Assembly (NCBI RefSeq): GCF_048773025.1
Contig: NC_133544.1
Coordinates: forward strand, 63,415,501-63,479,500
DNA length: 64,000 nucleotides
DNA from: Camelus bactrianus
Lineage: Eukaryota > Chordata > Mammalia > Artiodactyla > Camelidae
Direction: 5' to 3'
A program made the position numbers and the translations under genes. The notes under the pieces are model-generated. The model was not told where the DNA came from. It worked only from the letters and a program-made list of their open reading frames with translations, and made no database searches. This document shows, one piece after another, positions 54,156-64,000 of the stretch; positions within the stretch are counted from its first letter, which is position 1, and the number at the start of each line of letters is the position of its first letter.

Positions 54156-54221
54156 AGGACTGGATGGTGAGCTGGGTCCCTTTCCCAAAGACGAGTCTGT
54201 CAGTAACTCCTCCTGTATTCA
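54156..54221 (-). CDS. TRAJ45: TCR alpha joining segment 45
   Basis: Peptide N then TGGVTDRLVFGKGTQLTIQS (human YSGGGADGLTFGKGTHLIIQP); ends in Ser instead of Pro. Donor GTAAGT (54150-54155). RSS 54222-54249: heptamer caccctg, nonamer acataaatc. Confidence 0.94.
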
Positions 54222-54249
54222 CACCCTGAGTCAACCCTTCACATAAATC

Positions 54250-54650
54250 TCTCTGCCAGAGACCCATGTCCTAACCATCCTGAACCTCTATCTACAGCTG
54301 CTCTGAAGCCCACAAACTCCAGGGCAGCTTACAGCCCTGGCTGGAGCTGCTGGTCATTTCTTCCCCTCCCTGGTCACTGTCAGAAAACCTCAAAACACTC
54401 CTAAGGGATGAGGACCGGGAACACCAGCACACAGCTGCCCCCTGCATCCCTGTCGACTTCTTCATGAGAGTAGACAAGGTCACAAAACACTCCCCTGCCA
54501 CACAGAAGCAGCTGGGGAGGACAGAGGTCCTCAGTCACAAACATTTAAAGGGGCCGTGGTTCGTATATCTGGCATCTAAAACAGGATCACTCAAACGTGA
54601 GGCCAGGGCAAATGACAGGAAGAGACATCAGGGCTTCACTTTCCTCTCAG
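54250..54650. other. TRAJ45-TRAJ46 spacer
   Basis: Nothing recognised. Confidence 0.5.
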
Positions 54651-54656
54651 ACTTAC

Positions 54657-54719
54657 TGGGCCTCACTGCTAAACGCGTCCCGGTCCCAAAAGTCAGCTTG
54701 TCTCCGCTGCCTCTCTTCT
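54657..54719 (-). CDS. TRAJ46: TCR alpha joining segment 46
   Basis: Peptide KRGSGDKLTFGTGTRLAVRP, two residues from human KKSSGDKLTFGTGTRLAVRP. Donor GTAAGT (54651-54656). RSS 54720-54747: heptamer cactgtc, nonamer acagaaaca. Confidence 0.96.
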
Positions 54720-54747
54720 CACTGTCCTCAGCAGCTTTACAGAAACA

Positions 54748-55190
54748 GGGCAGACATCTGTCACGAGTGTCACCTCGCCAACCTGTCTGCCTGGCTCCCT
54801 CCTGACACTGATCCCGAAATGCCCTGCAAGCCGATCCGTGCGCACCTGCCCTCACACCTCTCTGTCACAGGCTCAGGATAATCTCTCAGCTCAAAACTGC
54901 AGGCTGAGGTTTCCAGGTCACAAGTCTAGACACCCAAAGAGCAAGCAGTGTGGTCTGCAGAGATGCTGACCATTTTTAAAAAATTTAAGTTCTGTTTTAA
55001 AATTGTGGGTCACACCAGGTAATTGACATGATGGACTCTCTCCAAGGCAGGAGGGGAAATTCTTAAGTGAATCACATTAACAAAGTGTCTGTGTTGCCCC
55101 CTGAAATTTCCCTTTTTCTTTCAAATACTTCTAGATTCGAGCCATTTCGATTTGTAATGAATCCCAAGTTGGGATTATAGTGTGTTTTAT
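54748..55190. other. TRAJ46-TRAJ47 spacer
   Basis: Nothing recognised. Confidence 0.5.
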
Positions 55191-55196
55191 ACTCAC

Positions 55197-55253
55197 GAGG
55201 CCTGACTCTCAAGAGGGTTCCCGAGCCAAACGTTAGCGTGTTTCCATAATTCA
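55197..55253 (-). CDS. TRAJ47: TCR alpha joining segment 47
   Basis: Peptide NYGNTLTFGSGTLLRVRP (human EYGNKLVFGAGTILRVKS). Donor GTGAGT (55191-55196). RSS 55254-55281: heptamer cacagca, nonamer acaaaaaca. Confidence 0.95.
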
Positions 55254-55867
55254 CACAGCATCAGACTCCTCTACAAAAACAGCTCATGGGCGTGGATGTG
55301 TGTGATGGGGTGGGGGTGGGCGACTTGGTCCTGGAACCAGAGGAAGGACTCTTTCCCTCTGCTTGAAGGCTCTGCTGCTATTTGACCAAGAAGCCAAAGA
55401 CCTTGGAATTACAGCAGAAACTTCTCAACGTGAAAAGTTTGTTTATGAATGGAATTCGTGTTTGCTCTTTGCTTCTTGGACTAGGATAAATGCTACAACT
55501 CTTCTCTAGAAGGAAGAGTCCAAATGCTTCGTGTGTCTTTTCTTTCAGGAATTTTTCAGCCCTCCAGCCAGAATTTTCTTTCATCTCGTTAATCCTAATC
55601 AGACTCTCCTGTTTCAAACATTTCTGCGCTGCTGTAATGTCCTCCAATCTCAAAATGCATAGCAACCATTAACCAGTAAAAATTTTTGGAAGCACTGCTT
55701 GGAAACAAACTCTTTACAGCTAGCTTCCACATGCAGTTTTCAAGTATTTGGGGCTTGGAGTTGGTTTAGAGCCATTCTGACTGTCCCCTGCTGGGTAAAG
55801 CATTCTTTTATTGAGTTGCTCTGGGAGGCACAGACAAGAGTGATACTTTCATTGCGTGTATTGTTTT

Positions 55868-55913
55868 CACCTGGGGACAGTCCCCTGAACCACCTGGGGA
55901 CAGTGCCCTGAAC
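55868..55913. repeat. Two tandem copies of a 23-bp unit
   Basis: cacctggggacag-tcccctgaac (55868-55890) is followed directly by cacctggggacag-tgccctgaac (55891-55913), one mismatch. Confidence 0.9.
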
Positions 55914-56441
55914 CTGTGGGAGAGAGCAGGCTGACCATCACCACGTCCCCACAACTCAGCTCTGTCACTATCTTGCTTTGTGACTCGCAGACACTCTCTG
56001 AGCGCCCTGTCCCTAGATTCACAGTGGGGAAAGCACCACTTTTCAGTCTCCTCCAGACAGAGAGGAAAAAGGCTTCGATGCCTAAAGGTGCTTTATCCAG
56101 TCTGGCTGGGAGGTGCTTTATAATGTGATTTTCACTACAAGAGTCTGAGCCATCCAAGTCCTCAATATTCATGCCTTTAATTTCTAATGCAGAAACAAGA
56201 AAAAAAGATTCCTCTAGGTAACTGAGTGGTTGAGACAACTGGGAAACCCAGACTTGGAAAGATCCTATTCCTCCCATTCTTACTCTTGTAGCATTTGTGA
56301 GGTTGTCTTTTGTTACAATGTGAACGTGTTAAAATTTTCCACGGTTTTTAATTTCAGATGCAAGGAATTTATTTGCCCCATGCTTTTCACTTTTCACATT
56401 ACTCTACTCTGTGTATGTATCCAGTATCTATTTCATTCTCT

Positions 56442-56505
56442 CTGTCATCTATCTGTCTATCTATGTATCTATCATCTCTCTATCCATCTATCACCTATCA
56501 TCTCA
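56442..56505. repeat. (CTAT)n/(CATC)n microsatellite
   Basis: Impure tetranucleotide array of ctat, ctgt and catc units. Confidence 0.85.
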
Positions 56506-56513
56506 GACATAGT

Positions 56514-56578
56514 CATTTTTAGCTGTTAATTCTGTGCCTTGTCCAAATTGTAATTTACTAAACACAGAGGTGCTGCCC
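56514..56578 (-). pseudogene. J-alpha relic between TRAJ47 and TRAJ48
   Basis: Reads GSTSVFSKLQFGQGTELTAK, a clear FGQGTEL core, open in the J phase. The donor position (56508-56513) reads ACTATG, so it could not splice to TRAC normally. Flank: cactgat (56579-56585) and, 13 bp on, gggaaaacc (56599-56607), a degraded RSS. No human J is known at this position (recalled). Confidence 0.55.
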
Positions 56579-56607
56579 CACTGATAAACTCCACTGAGGG
56601 GAAAACC

Positions 56608-57145
56608 CTGCGCTTTCCAAGTTTAAACTTTCCCCTTGGGATCAGTGCTCAGCATCCCATTGCTGTGCCCAACCTGGAGCATCAGCTCTTAGCAGCTTTC
56701 CAAATACCTTTGCCATCTGCAAAGAGAGACCCACACTGGGCTAATTTGGTAAAATTATGCTGCCTGGCATTCTGTCTGCCTGCCCCTCTGGGTCTTGTGG
56801 TTTGCTTGTCTTTTTGAGAGCCTACGTTTCAACCATGTCTTCCAAACGCTTGCGATACTCAAAGTTCAAATGATCACACCAAATAAAAGTGAAAATGCAG
56901 TTATTCTGTCTGAATTCTCTTCACTCGACACATTAGCACATGATGGCAGCAGCAAAAACAGAATTGTGAATCATATTTTCTCATTTTGAATTGAATATTC
57001 AAGACTGGAGTTCCCCCAGAAAACCAGTTATGAAAAAGGACAGATGGAAATCCCCCTGAGCCTGCACGATCTAGTATGATTCCAGAACCTTACACAGGCA
57101 ACCTGGAAATGAAAGGATAACTGATGTCCTGATCAAGGACGAAGT
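56608..57145. other. Relic-TRAJ48 spacer
   Basis: Nothing recognised. Confidence 0.5.
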
Positions 57146-57151
57146 ACTTAC

Positions 57152-57214
57152 TGGGTGTAACGGTGAGCCTCGTTCCTGTCCCGAAGGTAAATTTGTTGTT
57201 TCCGTAGTTAGACA
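57152..57214 (-). CDS. TRAJ48: TCR alpha joining segment 48
   Basis: Peptide SNYGNNKFTFGTGTRLTVTP (human SNFGNEKLTFGTGTRLTIIP). Donor GTAAGT (57146-57151). RSS 57215-57242: heptamer cactgtg, consensus nonamer acaaaaacc. Confidence 0.96.
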
Positions 57215-57242
57215 CACTGTGTTTTAAGTCTTAACAAAAACC

Positions 57243-57960
57243 ATTGCTCCAAGCTCTCCAAACTCTACTGCATGCCCCCCCAATTCCTTGTGAACCCCCT
57301 CCTCTCACCGCTTCCCCATCAAAGCCTCCAGGGGCCCCTTCCCCCTTCACACCATTTCCTGCTGGACCAACTGAGAGAAACTGAGAGAAAAAGGCTATAA
57401 TTAGGAGAGGCTTGACATGTGAGATTTGTTTTGATTTTTCTGCCAATTTTTCCTTCAGAGAGAGGACTAGGAATCCCCTTTCTCTCTGCAGGTGCCATCA
57501 GGGAATCCCTTGGGTCTGATCACAGGACGAGCCTGGACTGCCCAGAGGCATTTTCCATCCCTTTATACCCTCCCAGATTTCAGTTTTCTCTGAAGTGGCC
57601 TCTTTTCCCTTCTCTCGCCTTCTGATCCGTTTTCTCTCAGTTGAGACCTGTCCCTCATTCTCTGCTCCTGCGGCCTGTGTCACAAAGGCCAAGCTTCTTG
57701 TCAGCGCAGGTGCGAGGGGGCAGCTGGCGGGGCCAGAGTGGCTACAGACGACATTGTCCCCCTCCTCCCAGGGGTTTTCAGACAGCAGTAAAGACCTGTC
57801 AAGGCATAAATCACCCTTGGGGTGGAGAGGAGGGGCTTTTTGCTCTGTTCCAGATAACACTATACCTGGAAGCTGAGAACTAGAGTAGCAGACTTTTCAT
57901 GATCTCTTTCTGGAATTTAAAGTGTTGGCTCCACACAATGGTGATGGAAAATTTCCTTTG
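57243..57960. other. TRAJ48-TRAJ49 spacer
   Basis: No repeat recognised. Open frames of 120 and 93 codons here lack family features. Confidence 0.5.
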
Positions 57961-57966
57961 ACTTAC

Positions 57967-58026
57967 TTGGAACGACTGTCAAACGCGTCCCTCTCCCAAA
58001 ATAGAAGTTCTGGTTGCCGGTGTTAA
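57967..58026 (-). CDS. TRAJ49: TCR alpha joining segment 49
   Basis: Peptide NTGNQNFYFGRGTRLTVVP (human NTGNQFYFGTGTSLTVIP), one residue longer before the Phe. Donor GTAAGT (57961-57966). RSS 58027-58054: heptamer cactgtg, consensus nonamer acaaaaacc. In mouse a germline promoter lies upstream of TRAJ49 (known); no specific element could be identified here. Confidence 0.95.
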
Positions 58027-58054
58027 CACTGTGATAGGAAGCTCAACAAAAACC

Positions 58055-58877
58055 AGGCAGAGGACAGAGCCCACACCTGGGGCCCCCCGAACCCTGACCC
58101 CGGACCCCCCCACCCCGACCCCGGCGGACGGACAGGCAGACAGAGGCTCCTGTCCCCCGAGCAGGCACAGGAGCAGGGCATTAGAGGGAAGGCATTTCAG
58201 GGCTTGGAGCAGCTTGGACCCCGGGTGGGCGGCTGGAGGGACGTGTCCTCCTGAGAGGGGAGCAAAGGGAAGGCTAATGTGCCTTGAGAGCCACTCGCTA
58301 ATTAAAGGTGTGGGCCTATTTGTTTTATGCTCGGGCATTTAAAAAATTCTTTTCCTTTTAAGATTTAATTTCTCTCCTGATGATCACATGATTCTGAAGT
58401 GCATTTTAATTAGATCTCTTTATTACATCTTTTAACTCTGGGAAGGATTTTATTTCTTTGTGATATTTCTGGAACAATTCCTTTTCTCGGGATGAACCCA
58501 GTATGAGGCTCTGACCACCCTGCTCCTTTCCAAGCTGCCTCATCTCCCTAACACCCTGTTATGCAGTGCCCATTTTCTTCCCCCACCTTGTCCCCCATGA
58601 GCAGTGAGGATGTGGGTGCGGGTTGAGAACACAGGGTGACTTGTTTTTCAAATTGCTACTCTCAAGTCCCAAGCTCTCTAGGCTACCTTTTCAGTGCAAA
58701 ACCTCCATTTGCCATTCTTTGATTTCTTTTTTTTTTTTTTTCTGATCAGAGTTCATACATCTCAATTCCCTCAGCTTTGTGTCCTCAACCATCATGCCAC
58801 CTGCATAGCCATTTGAGCCCCATGCTGGTGACCCTTAGCCCCCCCACCCCCCACTCCACAGGCAGAGTCATGGTCAG
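58055..58877. other. TRAJ49-TRAJ50 spacer
   Basis: Starts with a GC-rich stretch (58060-58260), then AT-rich DNA with a T16 run near 58727. It is the position of the mouse TRAJ49 promoter region by synteny; motif content is not diagnostic. Confidence 0.45.
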
Positions 58878-58883
58878 ACTTAC

Positions 58884-58939
58884 TTGGAGTGACGGATAAG
58901 CTCGTTCCCCGCCCAAACGTCAGCTTGTTGTAGTTGTCA
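58884..58939 (-). CDS. TRAJ50: TCR alpha joining segment 50
   Basis: Peptide DNYNKLTFGRGTSLSVTP (human KTSYDKVIFGPGTSLSVIP). Donor GTAAGT (58878-58883). RSS 58940-58967: heptamer cacagcc, nonamer gcaaaaact. Confidence 0.95.
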
Positions 58940-58967
58940 CACAGCCACCCAACCCTTTGCAAAAACT

Positions 58968-59539
58968 GACAGGTGACTCTTAGAGATCTTAGACCCTGAG
59001 TGTTTCTTGGTGCCACTTCAAAAGGCATCACAGGTACCTATGGGATGGAATCTGAGAGTGCGGAGCACAGTTAGGTCAGATTCTGTAGGGGACGGTAGGA
59101 AACCTGCTAGGAATGCATGCTTCTCCACCTTGGTGTCACTGCAACTCCAGACATGCTGAGGGTTTTAAAAGCATCAGTGAGTTCCCTCGTCTCCTCCTCC
59201 CTCCTCTGTTATCCGCCATCCACACAACATCCCAATCTGCATCTCATTTCCATCTCCAAGCCTTAGCTTGATGACACCAGGTTCTCAGGCACCATTGATC
59301 TGCCTTCCCTGAGACAGCACATGTTTACCAGCTGCCATGATTAAAGGGCTGGAAATGCCAGCCTCCCAGAGGCTGAGATCTGGGCTCCTCACTCTTTACC
59401 ACTGGTCAATATGTGGTCCTCCTTTGTCTGGCTGATGAAGAACTGACCTTTCTAAGTGGATGCGTTTTGCTGAAACGACAACTGCCAAAGGCTAACAACA
59501 AAAGCAGAGCTCTGAAGGGGGTGCTGGCCTTTCAGACCT
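58968..59539. other. Spacer downstream of the TRAJ51-region relics
   Basis: Nothing recognised. Confidence 0.5.
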
Positions 59540-59604
59540 CTTTGGCATCAGTCAGAGGGTTCCCAGGCTCAAATGTCAACCTCTCAGCTTTGGCTCTCAC
59601 AATA
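59540..59604 (-). pseudogene. J-alpha relic between TRAJ50 and TRAJ52 (first of three)
   Basis: Reads VRAKAERLTFEPGNPLTDAK in the J phase: the RLTF core is kept but FGXG has become FEPG. The donor position reads AGGTCT. A good nonamer (acaaaaact, 59624-59632) sits 12 bp beyond the heptamer position, which has decayed to acaggcg. Geometry (31 bases from Phe codon to RSS) supports a true J origin. Confidence 0.5.
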
Positions 59605-60206
59605 ACAGGCGTGGAGAAACTCGACAAAAACTGGGCAATAGGGGTCCAACCTGCCCTCTGCTCATCAGACCCAGGCTCTCCTTGGAAGCACCTTTCACAT
59701 TCTAGATGGTCAAAACAAGCCAACATTCAGCCTGACAGCAGCGCATTCTAGCTCCACATCCAGCTGCTGTGAATTGATGCTGCCACTCGGTGGACCAGAT
59801 GGAGACAGCGGTATCAGAAGACCTCCCCTCCCCATACAGAGTAGAGACTCTGCTGTCCTCTTACTAACTACGCCTGCACAAGGACACAGGACCGGACTCT
59901 CATCCCTTTGGACACTGCCCTCGATGGAGAGCAAATGAAAACTGTGCCTGCGATACAGTCGGGGTGATGTCACCCTTCTGTTTGACACCCTCCTCCCCAT
60001 CTCGCTGCAGTCAAAGACCTACTCCTGCTTTTTAACGTTCTCCCCTGTCTCTCATTCCTTCCATTTATGTTTCTGAGCACCCATGGGGCTCCGGCCTCCT
60101 GGATCCATTTCCCTTCGACTTCATTAGCATCCCTGCCAGAAAGGGCCAAAAAGCCGACAAAACAAAAAATACGTGGGGGACACTGTGGGTTTGGGTCTTT
60201 CCAGCT

Positions 60207-60272
60207 TCCTGGCTTCGTGGTTAGTCACCCCCTTTCCGACTATCAGCTTCTCAGAGCTGCCAGGCTTCTCCC
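60207..60272 (-). pseudogene. TRAJ51: J-alpha relic, probable TRAJ51 pseudogene
   Basis: Reads EKPGSSEKLIVGKGVTNHEA: the EKLI-GKG core resembles human TRAJ51, itself a pseudogene (recalled as ...SYEKLIFGKET...). Phe is replaced by Val, the donor position reads AGCTGG, and the flank (tgcagtg near 60273) is only a decayed RSS. Position between TRAJ50 and TRAJ52 agrees. Confidence 0.5.
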
Positions 60273-60709
60273 TGCAGTGGGGCATTTTACAGCGCCTGAC
60301 AGAAGGAACTTCATGAATCTTAAAAACACAGTAAGAGTTTCTCTTCCCGGCGGGGTGCAGCCGCAGACTCACCAAAGCCAAATCTTTCTATCTGCTCTAA
60401 TTATCAGCAAGGATACAAGTCACCACGAGGAGAAAGGTATTAAGCCTGGTATCTGAAACTCTTGGAATTAATTGTAATCCCTTGCCTGGTGGTTTCAGCG
60501 ATAGGGACAGACACAGTGGATGTGTATTTTTTTTTCATCCCTTTTTTCCTCTACTTTCTTTTTGTAGTTTTGCATCTATAGAAGCAGTAGGAGACATGCA
60601 GAAAACATAGAGGGATTTGAAATAAGACCTCAGATTCCCATTCAGTTTTCATTTTTCCCCTCTCTGCTTTCATTTGAAACCCATTCTGAACTGAATGGCA
60701 CTTACTTAC

Positions 60710-60769
60710 TCAAACTCTGCTCTCAACTTTCCCTTTCCACTGTGGATGATACCAGTGGAACTGGCCTCA
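60710..60769 (-). pseudogene. Weak J-alpha-like relic between TRAJ51 and TRAJ52
   Basis: Two overlapping GTAAGT-type donor words (60700-60709) precede a reading STGIIHSGKGKLRAEFE, in which SGKG stands where FGXG would be. The phase at the donor is off by one base and no RSS is apparent. Could be chance. Confidence 0.25.
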
Positions 60770-61131
60770 GATGCACCAAGAAGAATTTAAGATGGATATA
60801 AGGAAGAACTTCCTGACAGGGGACGGTGCTAACTCTGAGCACGAGTTATTCAGGGGAGTTGGTTGGCAAGAGTGGCACCCTCCCTACCAAAGCTGGCATC
60901 ATCTAAGCCTCTGAAAGCAGCAGAGTCAAGTTAGCTTTACTCAACAGCAGGGGGACAGACCCAATGGCTCAAATTCGAAAAAGGAATCTATGAATATTGA
61001 CTTTAAAGAAGAGAAAGGGCCCTGGAGGCTGCTTCGAGCAAGACCTGGTTCCTAGGCAACACACATTTCTCTCAACCATAACACAGGGGGTGAAATTCTG
61101 GAATTTCCAGTATGCTGCTGTGTCCTGTTAC
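60770..61131. other. Spacer next to TRAJ52
   Basis: Nothing recognised. Confidence 0.5.
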
Positions 61132-61137
61132 ACTTAC

Positions 61138-61206
61138 TTGGGCGGATAGTCAGGATGGTCCCTTGTCCAAATGTCAGCTTTCCATAGCCACCACCACCAG
61201 TGTTAG
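61138..61206 (-). CDS. TRAJ52: TCR alpha joining segment 52
   Basis: Peptide NT then GGGGYGKLTFGQGTILTIRP (human NAGGTSYGKLTFGQGTILTVHP); at 69 bp the longest J here, as in human. Donor GTAAGT (61132-61137). RSS 61207-61234: heptamer cactgca, nonamer acaagaacc. Confidence 0.96.
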
Positions 61207-61234
61207 CACTGCAATGGAGGCCTTTACAAGAACC

Positions 61235-64000
61235 CCGGGGGCACCCCTGAGGCTCACAACTTCCTCTTTAATTCTGCAAGAAGAGACTCACCCAAAGGGG
61301 TCTGAACCTGTGAGGCTGAGTTTCTTCCCACCCAAAGTCAGAGAACCTTTTCCACATCTGGTCCTAAGATGCTGACCTCCTGCATCCTTCCCCGGCGCTT
61401 CCCCCAGCCCCATGACCCCCAACCAGGTCCTACTTCCCGTCTCTCCCCACTTCCTCTGGTTTCCATCCTGAGCTTACTGATGCCTTGTGTTCAGCATTTC
61501 TCTTTCTAAAGGTCTCATTTCCATTTTACAGTGTCATTTTCAGGACAATTTCTCTGATCAGTTTTCAAGACATGTCCTCCCCTCCCTTCGAGGTGTCACA
61601 CATTTCTGATGACAAAGAATTGATTACAAGGAGACAGGAGGAGAGTGTTTCAGCTTTCTGGAGGCTGATTACAATTCGATGAGGTTTAGGCTCCAGCCTC
61701 ATAAAAACACTATCTCCTGAGCTTCCTTCCTGCCTCAGCATAAGGAGTGAAAGCGATGGGTGCGTTGGACTGAACCCTCCTTCATACGTGTGTCTCTCCT
61801 GTCAGTCTTGAACCTGAATGACACTCACTACTGTGAGTAGCATCTCACAGAAAGTTTCTGTCCGAGCTTTGTTATGGTGATACACGATCCTGGGGGGCTG
61901 TGCTAGGTTTAGCAAAGGAAGACCTTTGTCCCGGGAAGCTCCTCAATCGCAAGCAAACCAGGTCAGCTGGTCACCCTATGGTCTCACCCGAGGTGTCCTG
62001 ACCTCACAGAGCAGCCCGGCAGCTGTCATGGTAGAGTTCACTGAGGCCTCTTAGAGGCAGGCTCTTGCAACTTGGAGTTGTTGTAAATTTCACCCTCTGA
62101 CTAAACACAGTTTTCACTGCTGATGGTCGCAACCACAGGAAGCCCGGAGCTCTCCTTGGCTGTGTCTAGTGGATGCTACAAATGGTGTGAGGAGCTGCCT
62201 CCAGGCGATCTCATTATCTGGCATAACTGTGATCAAGCCGTATCCACGAAGAAGATGAAAACCCAATATTTTAGCTCTTTAACTGCATTCAACTTTTGAA
62301 CTCTTCAGCTGTTTTGACTGAATTTGTGCTAGTCTCTCTAGTCATCACTCCAATCAACCACTTACTAACAAAGGGTCAACATGGGAAAAAAAGGCTATTA
62401 TTCAGCTAAGAAGAGGTGACCGTCTGCTTTAAGGACAGCAGACAGGGACTCAGACGACCCTTCCCGTCTCTTCCTGTTTTGCAGCATCACAATTTACAGA
62501 GCTCCCCACACCTCACTTCAGGTGCTGTAACATCAGGACACAAGCAAAACCAGATGCCTGCCCTCAGCTGAGGCCCTCAGACAGACGGCGCCAAAGGGTC
62601 GCTGTGCCAATAATCTCCATGCTCTGCAAACGGAAGGAAGACAGACTTTAATCATAGGTCCCTTGGACCCCAGCCTTGCCTTGTAGCCCCTGCACAAGAA
62701 GGGTCCCCGGCATAGAACACCTGGCATACAGTTACCGTCCGGAGCTCTGGAAGGATGGTTGCCCTGTACAGACATTTTCTTTGCAGGCTCAGGTTGGCCT
62801 CTTCTGTATTTTACAGTGTAGGGGTTACAGCTCTCAGTTGGCCTAAGAGGCCCACCAAGTGCCGAGAGGGGGTCCCAGCTTCTCCGTGCATTCTGAAGAA
62901 ACCCACCACAGAGCTCTTCCTAGTGTGTTTCCAGCGAGATACCAAAGATAAAATCCCCAATCTGGTCCCCAATCTTGGCTACCCATCGTTTGAGAAGGAA
63001 TGCCCTTGCACCTCTCAGGAGGTTCATGTGAAGCCCCTTGAAGCTTTAATTAGATAGGACCTCAGAGATTACTGAATGCATGGGATTTGACAATATCACA
63101 CATTCTTCACTGTTTCTCTTGTTGCAGACATGTCCTGGTTTTGTCCCTGCTGAGCAAGGCACTTCTGCATATGACAACTTCATGGCCAGCCACGCTATGT
63201 GTCTTTTAGGTAGGACTTAGCCCGGAACATTTCAAGCCGGCTGCTACCAGGGCTGCAAAAACTCCTTCAACGCTGCATGCTCTGCACCACTTAGTCATTT
63301 ACACCTCCCCTGAGCCAGTCTTTCCAAAAGCTTCAACGGGTCTGTGTTTTGCAACAATGCCTCTCTCAGTGCTGCATCCTCTCCTAATCACAGGAAGCAG
63401 ATCTGAACAAATGAAACTCAGCAACCAGGGTGCTTAGCTGATGTCAAAAGGAAACTGGGAGCCTTCAATAGGATTTTCCCCATTTCCTCTTTACTCACAT
63501 TTTATGACAAGTCAGTCTTTCCAGCATTGGTTTATAAGCACCACTCTTAGAAGCCGACCCAAAACACAGATTCTCAAGAAGTGTCAATAGCAACCACAGT
63601 TCCTTACTGCTATATATAGCACTGAAAACTTCCCCAAGTACTTACATGTGTTATTATGAAAGGGTGAGTGGATATGTGAAGGAGAGAGTGTGCTGCTCTA
63701 TTCTCACGACCCAGAGGACAAATGGATTCTTCCTCCTCTCCTCGGTTGAACTAAGTAAAGTGGCTGCTCAATCCATGATTTTGGGAATGTTGGGAAAACT
63801 GGGGTTAAACGCTTGGAGATAACCAAAGGGTTCCACCCACGGAGACCTCAGTTACTGGACTGGAGATGGAGATTAGTTCCTTTAAGAGAGATAAAGTGAA
63901 GGTAAAAGAAGGAAAAAAAAATCTGTCTGTAGAATTTCCAGCATTCATTAATGAAATCTCAGGGTCCCATTATTTCGGGAGATAAATTTAAGGGAGTTTT
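61235..64000. other. Spacer upstream of TRAJ52, toward TRAJ53
   Basis: 2.77 kb with no FGXG/RSS unit on the minus strand and no repeat family confidently recognised. TRAJ53 is expected beyond base 64000. Confidence 0.5.

Larger units (their letters stand above)
55282..56513. other. TRAJ47-relic spacer
   Basis: Contains a 23-bp tandem repeat (55868-55913) and a (CTAT/CATC)n tetranucleotide microsatellite at about 56442-56505; otherwise unrecognised. Confidence 0.5.

Noticed and set aside
61235-64000. TRAJ53
   Set aside because: No FGXG with a 12-RSS and donor was found on the minus strand in this stretch; it is probably outside the window.

Overview
This window is mammalian genomic DNA from the T-cell receptor alpha/delta (TRA/TRD) locus. 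It holds the 3' part of the J-alpha cluster and the first exon of the constant gene (TRAC), all on the minus strand. The host is almost certainly a camelid (camel, alpaca or llama type). Four tRNA-derived SINEs of the camelid type (tRNA-Ala-like head, GTGG/GCATGC core, A-rich tail) lie at 16.8, 18.0, 19.1 and 40.2 kb, and artiodactyl-type L1 3' ends recur. No bacterial, viral or RNA-gene content was found. Almost all open frames over 60 codons here are chance frames in intron or spacer DNA.

Layout, read in transcription order (high to low coordinate): 64.0-61.2 kb is unannotated spacer leading toward TRAJ53, which is not in the window. TRAJ52 down to TRAJ1 then occupy 61.2-5.0 kb, with a segment about every 1.1 kb. 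A 3.7-kb J-C intron (5.0-1.3 kb) follows, then TRAC exon 1 (1296-1036) and the first part of TRAC intron 1 (1035-1). Fifty J segments look intact enough to recombine. TRAJ19 is a pseudogene. TRAJ51 is represented only by a decayed relic. Several further J-like relics have no obvious place in the human numbering (about 9.7, 19.5, 56.5, 59.6 and 60.7 kb). J names were assigned by order and by resemblance to human J peptides recalled from memory; no alignment was run.

How it works (established knowledge): each J segment is preceded by a 12-bp-spacer recombination signal (RSS). RAG joins it to a V-alpha segment bearing a 23-RSS. The J end then splices through its own donor to TRAC exon 1. On the + strand printed here each unit therefore reads: donor complement (usually acttac), J codons reversed, heptamer starting CAC, 12-bp spacer, A-rich nonamer. 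Every intact J here fits that grammar and the same reading phase: one spare base at the 3' end, which completes the first TRAC codon. RSS coordinates and sequences in the entries are given as seen on the + strand. Peptides are in coding direction.

Notable points: TRAJ18 (iNKT) and TRAJ33 (MAIT) both look conserved. TRAJ14 has a GC instead of GT splice donor. TRAJ30 begins with an in-frame TGA. TRAJ16 and TRAJ35 carry a canonical FGXG where human has variants. A 219-bp block is duplicated about 1.48 kb apart around TRAJ36-TRAJ37. Spacers hold L2, MIR, L1 and hAT-type fossils.
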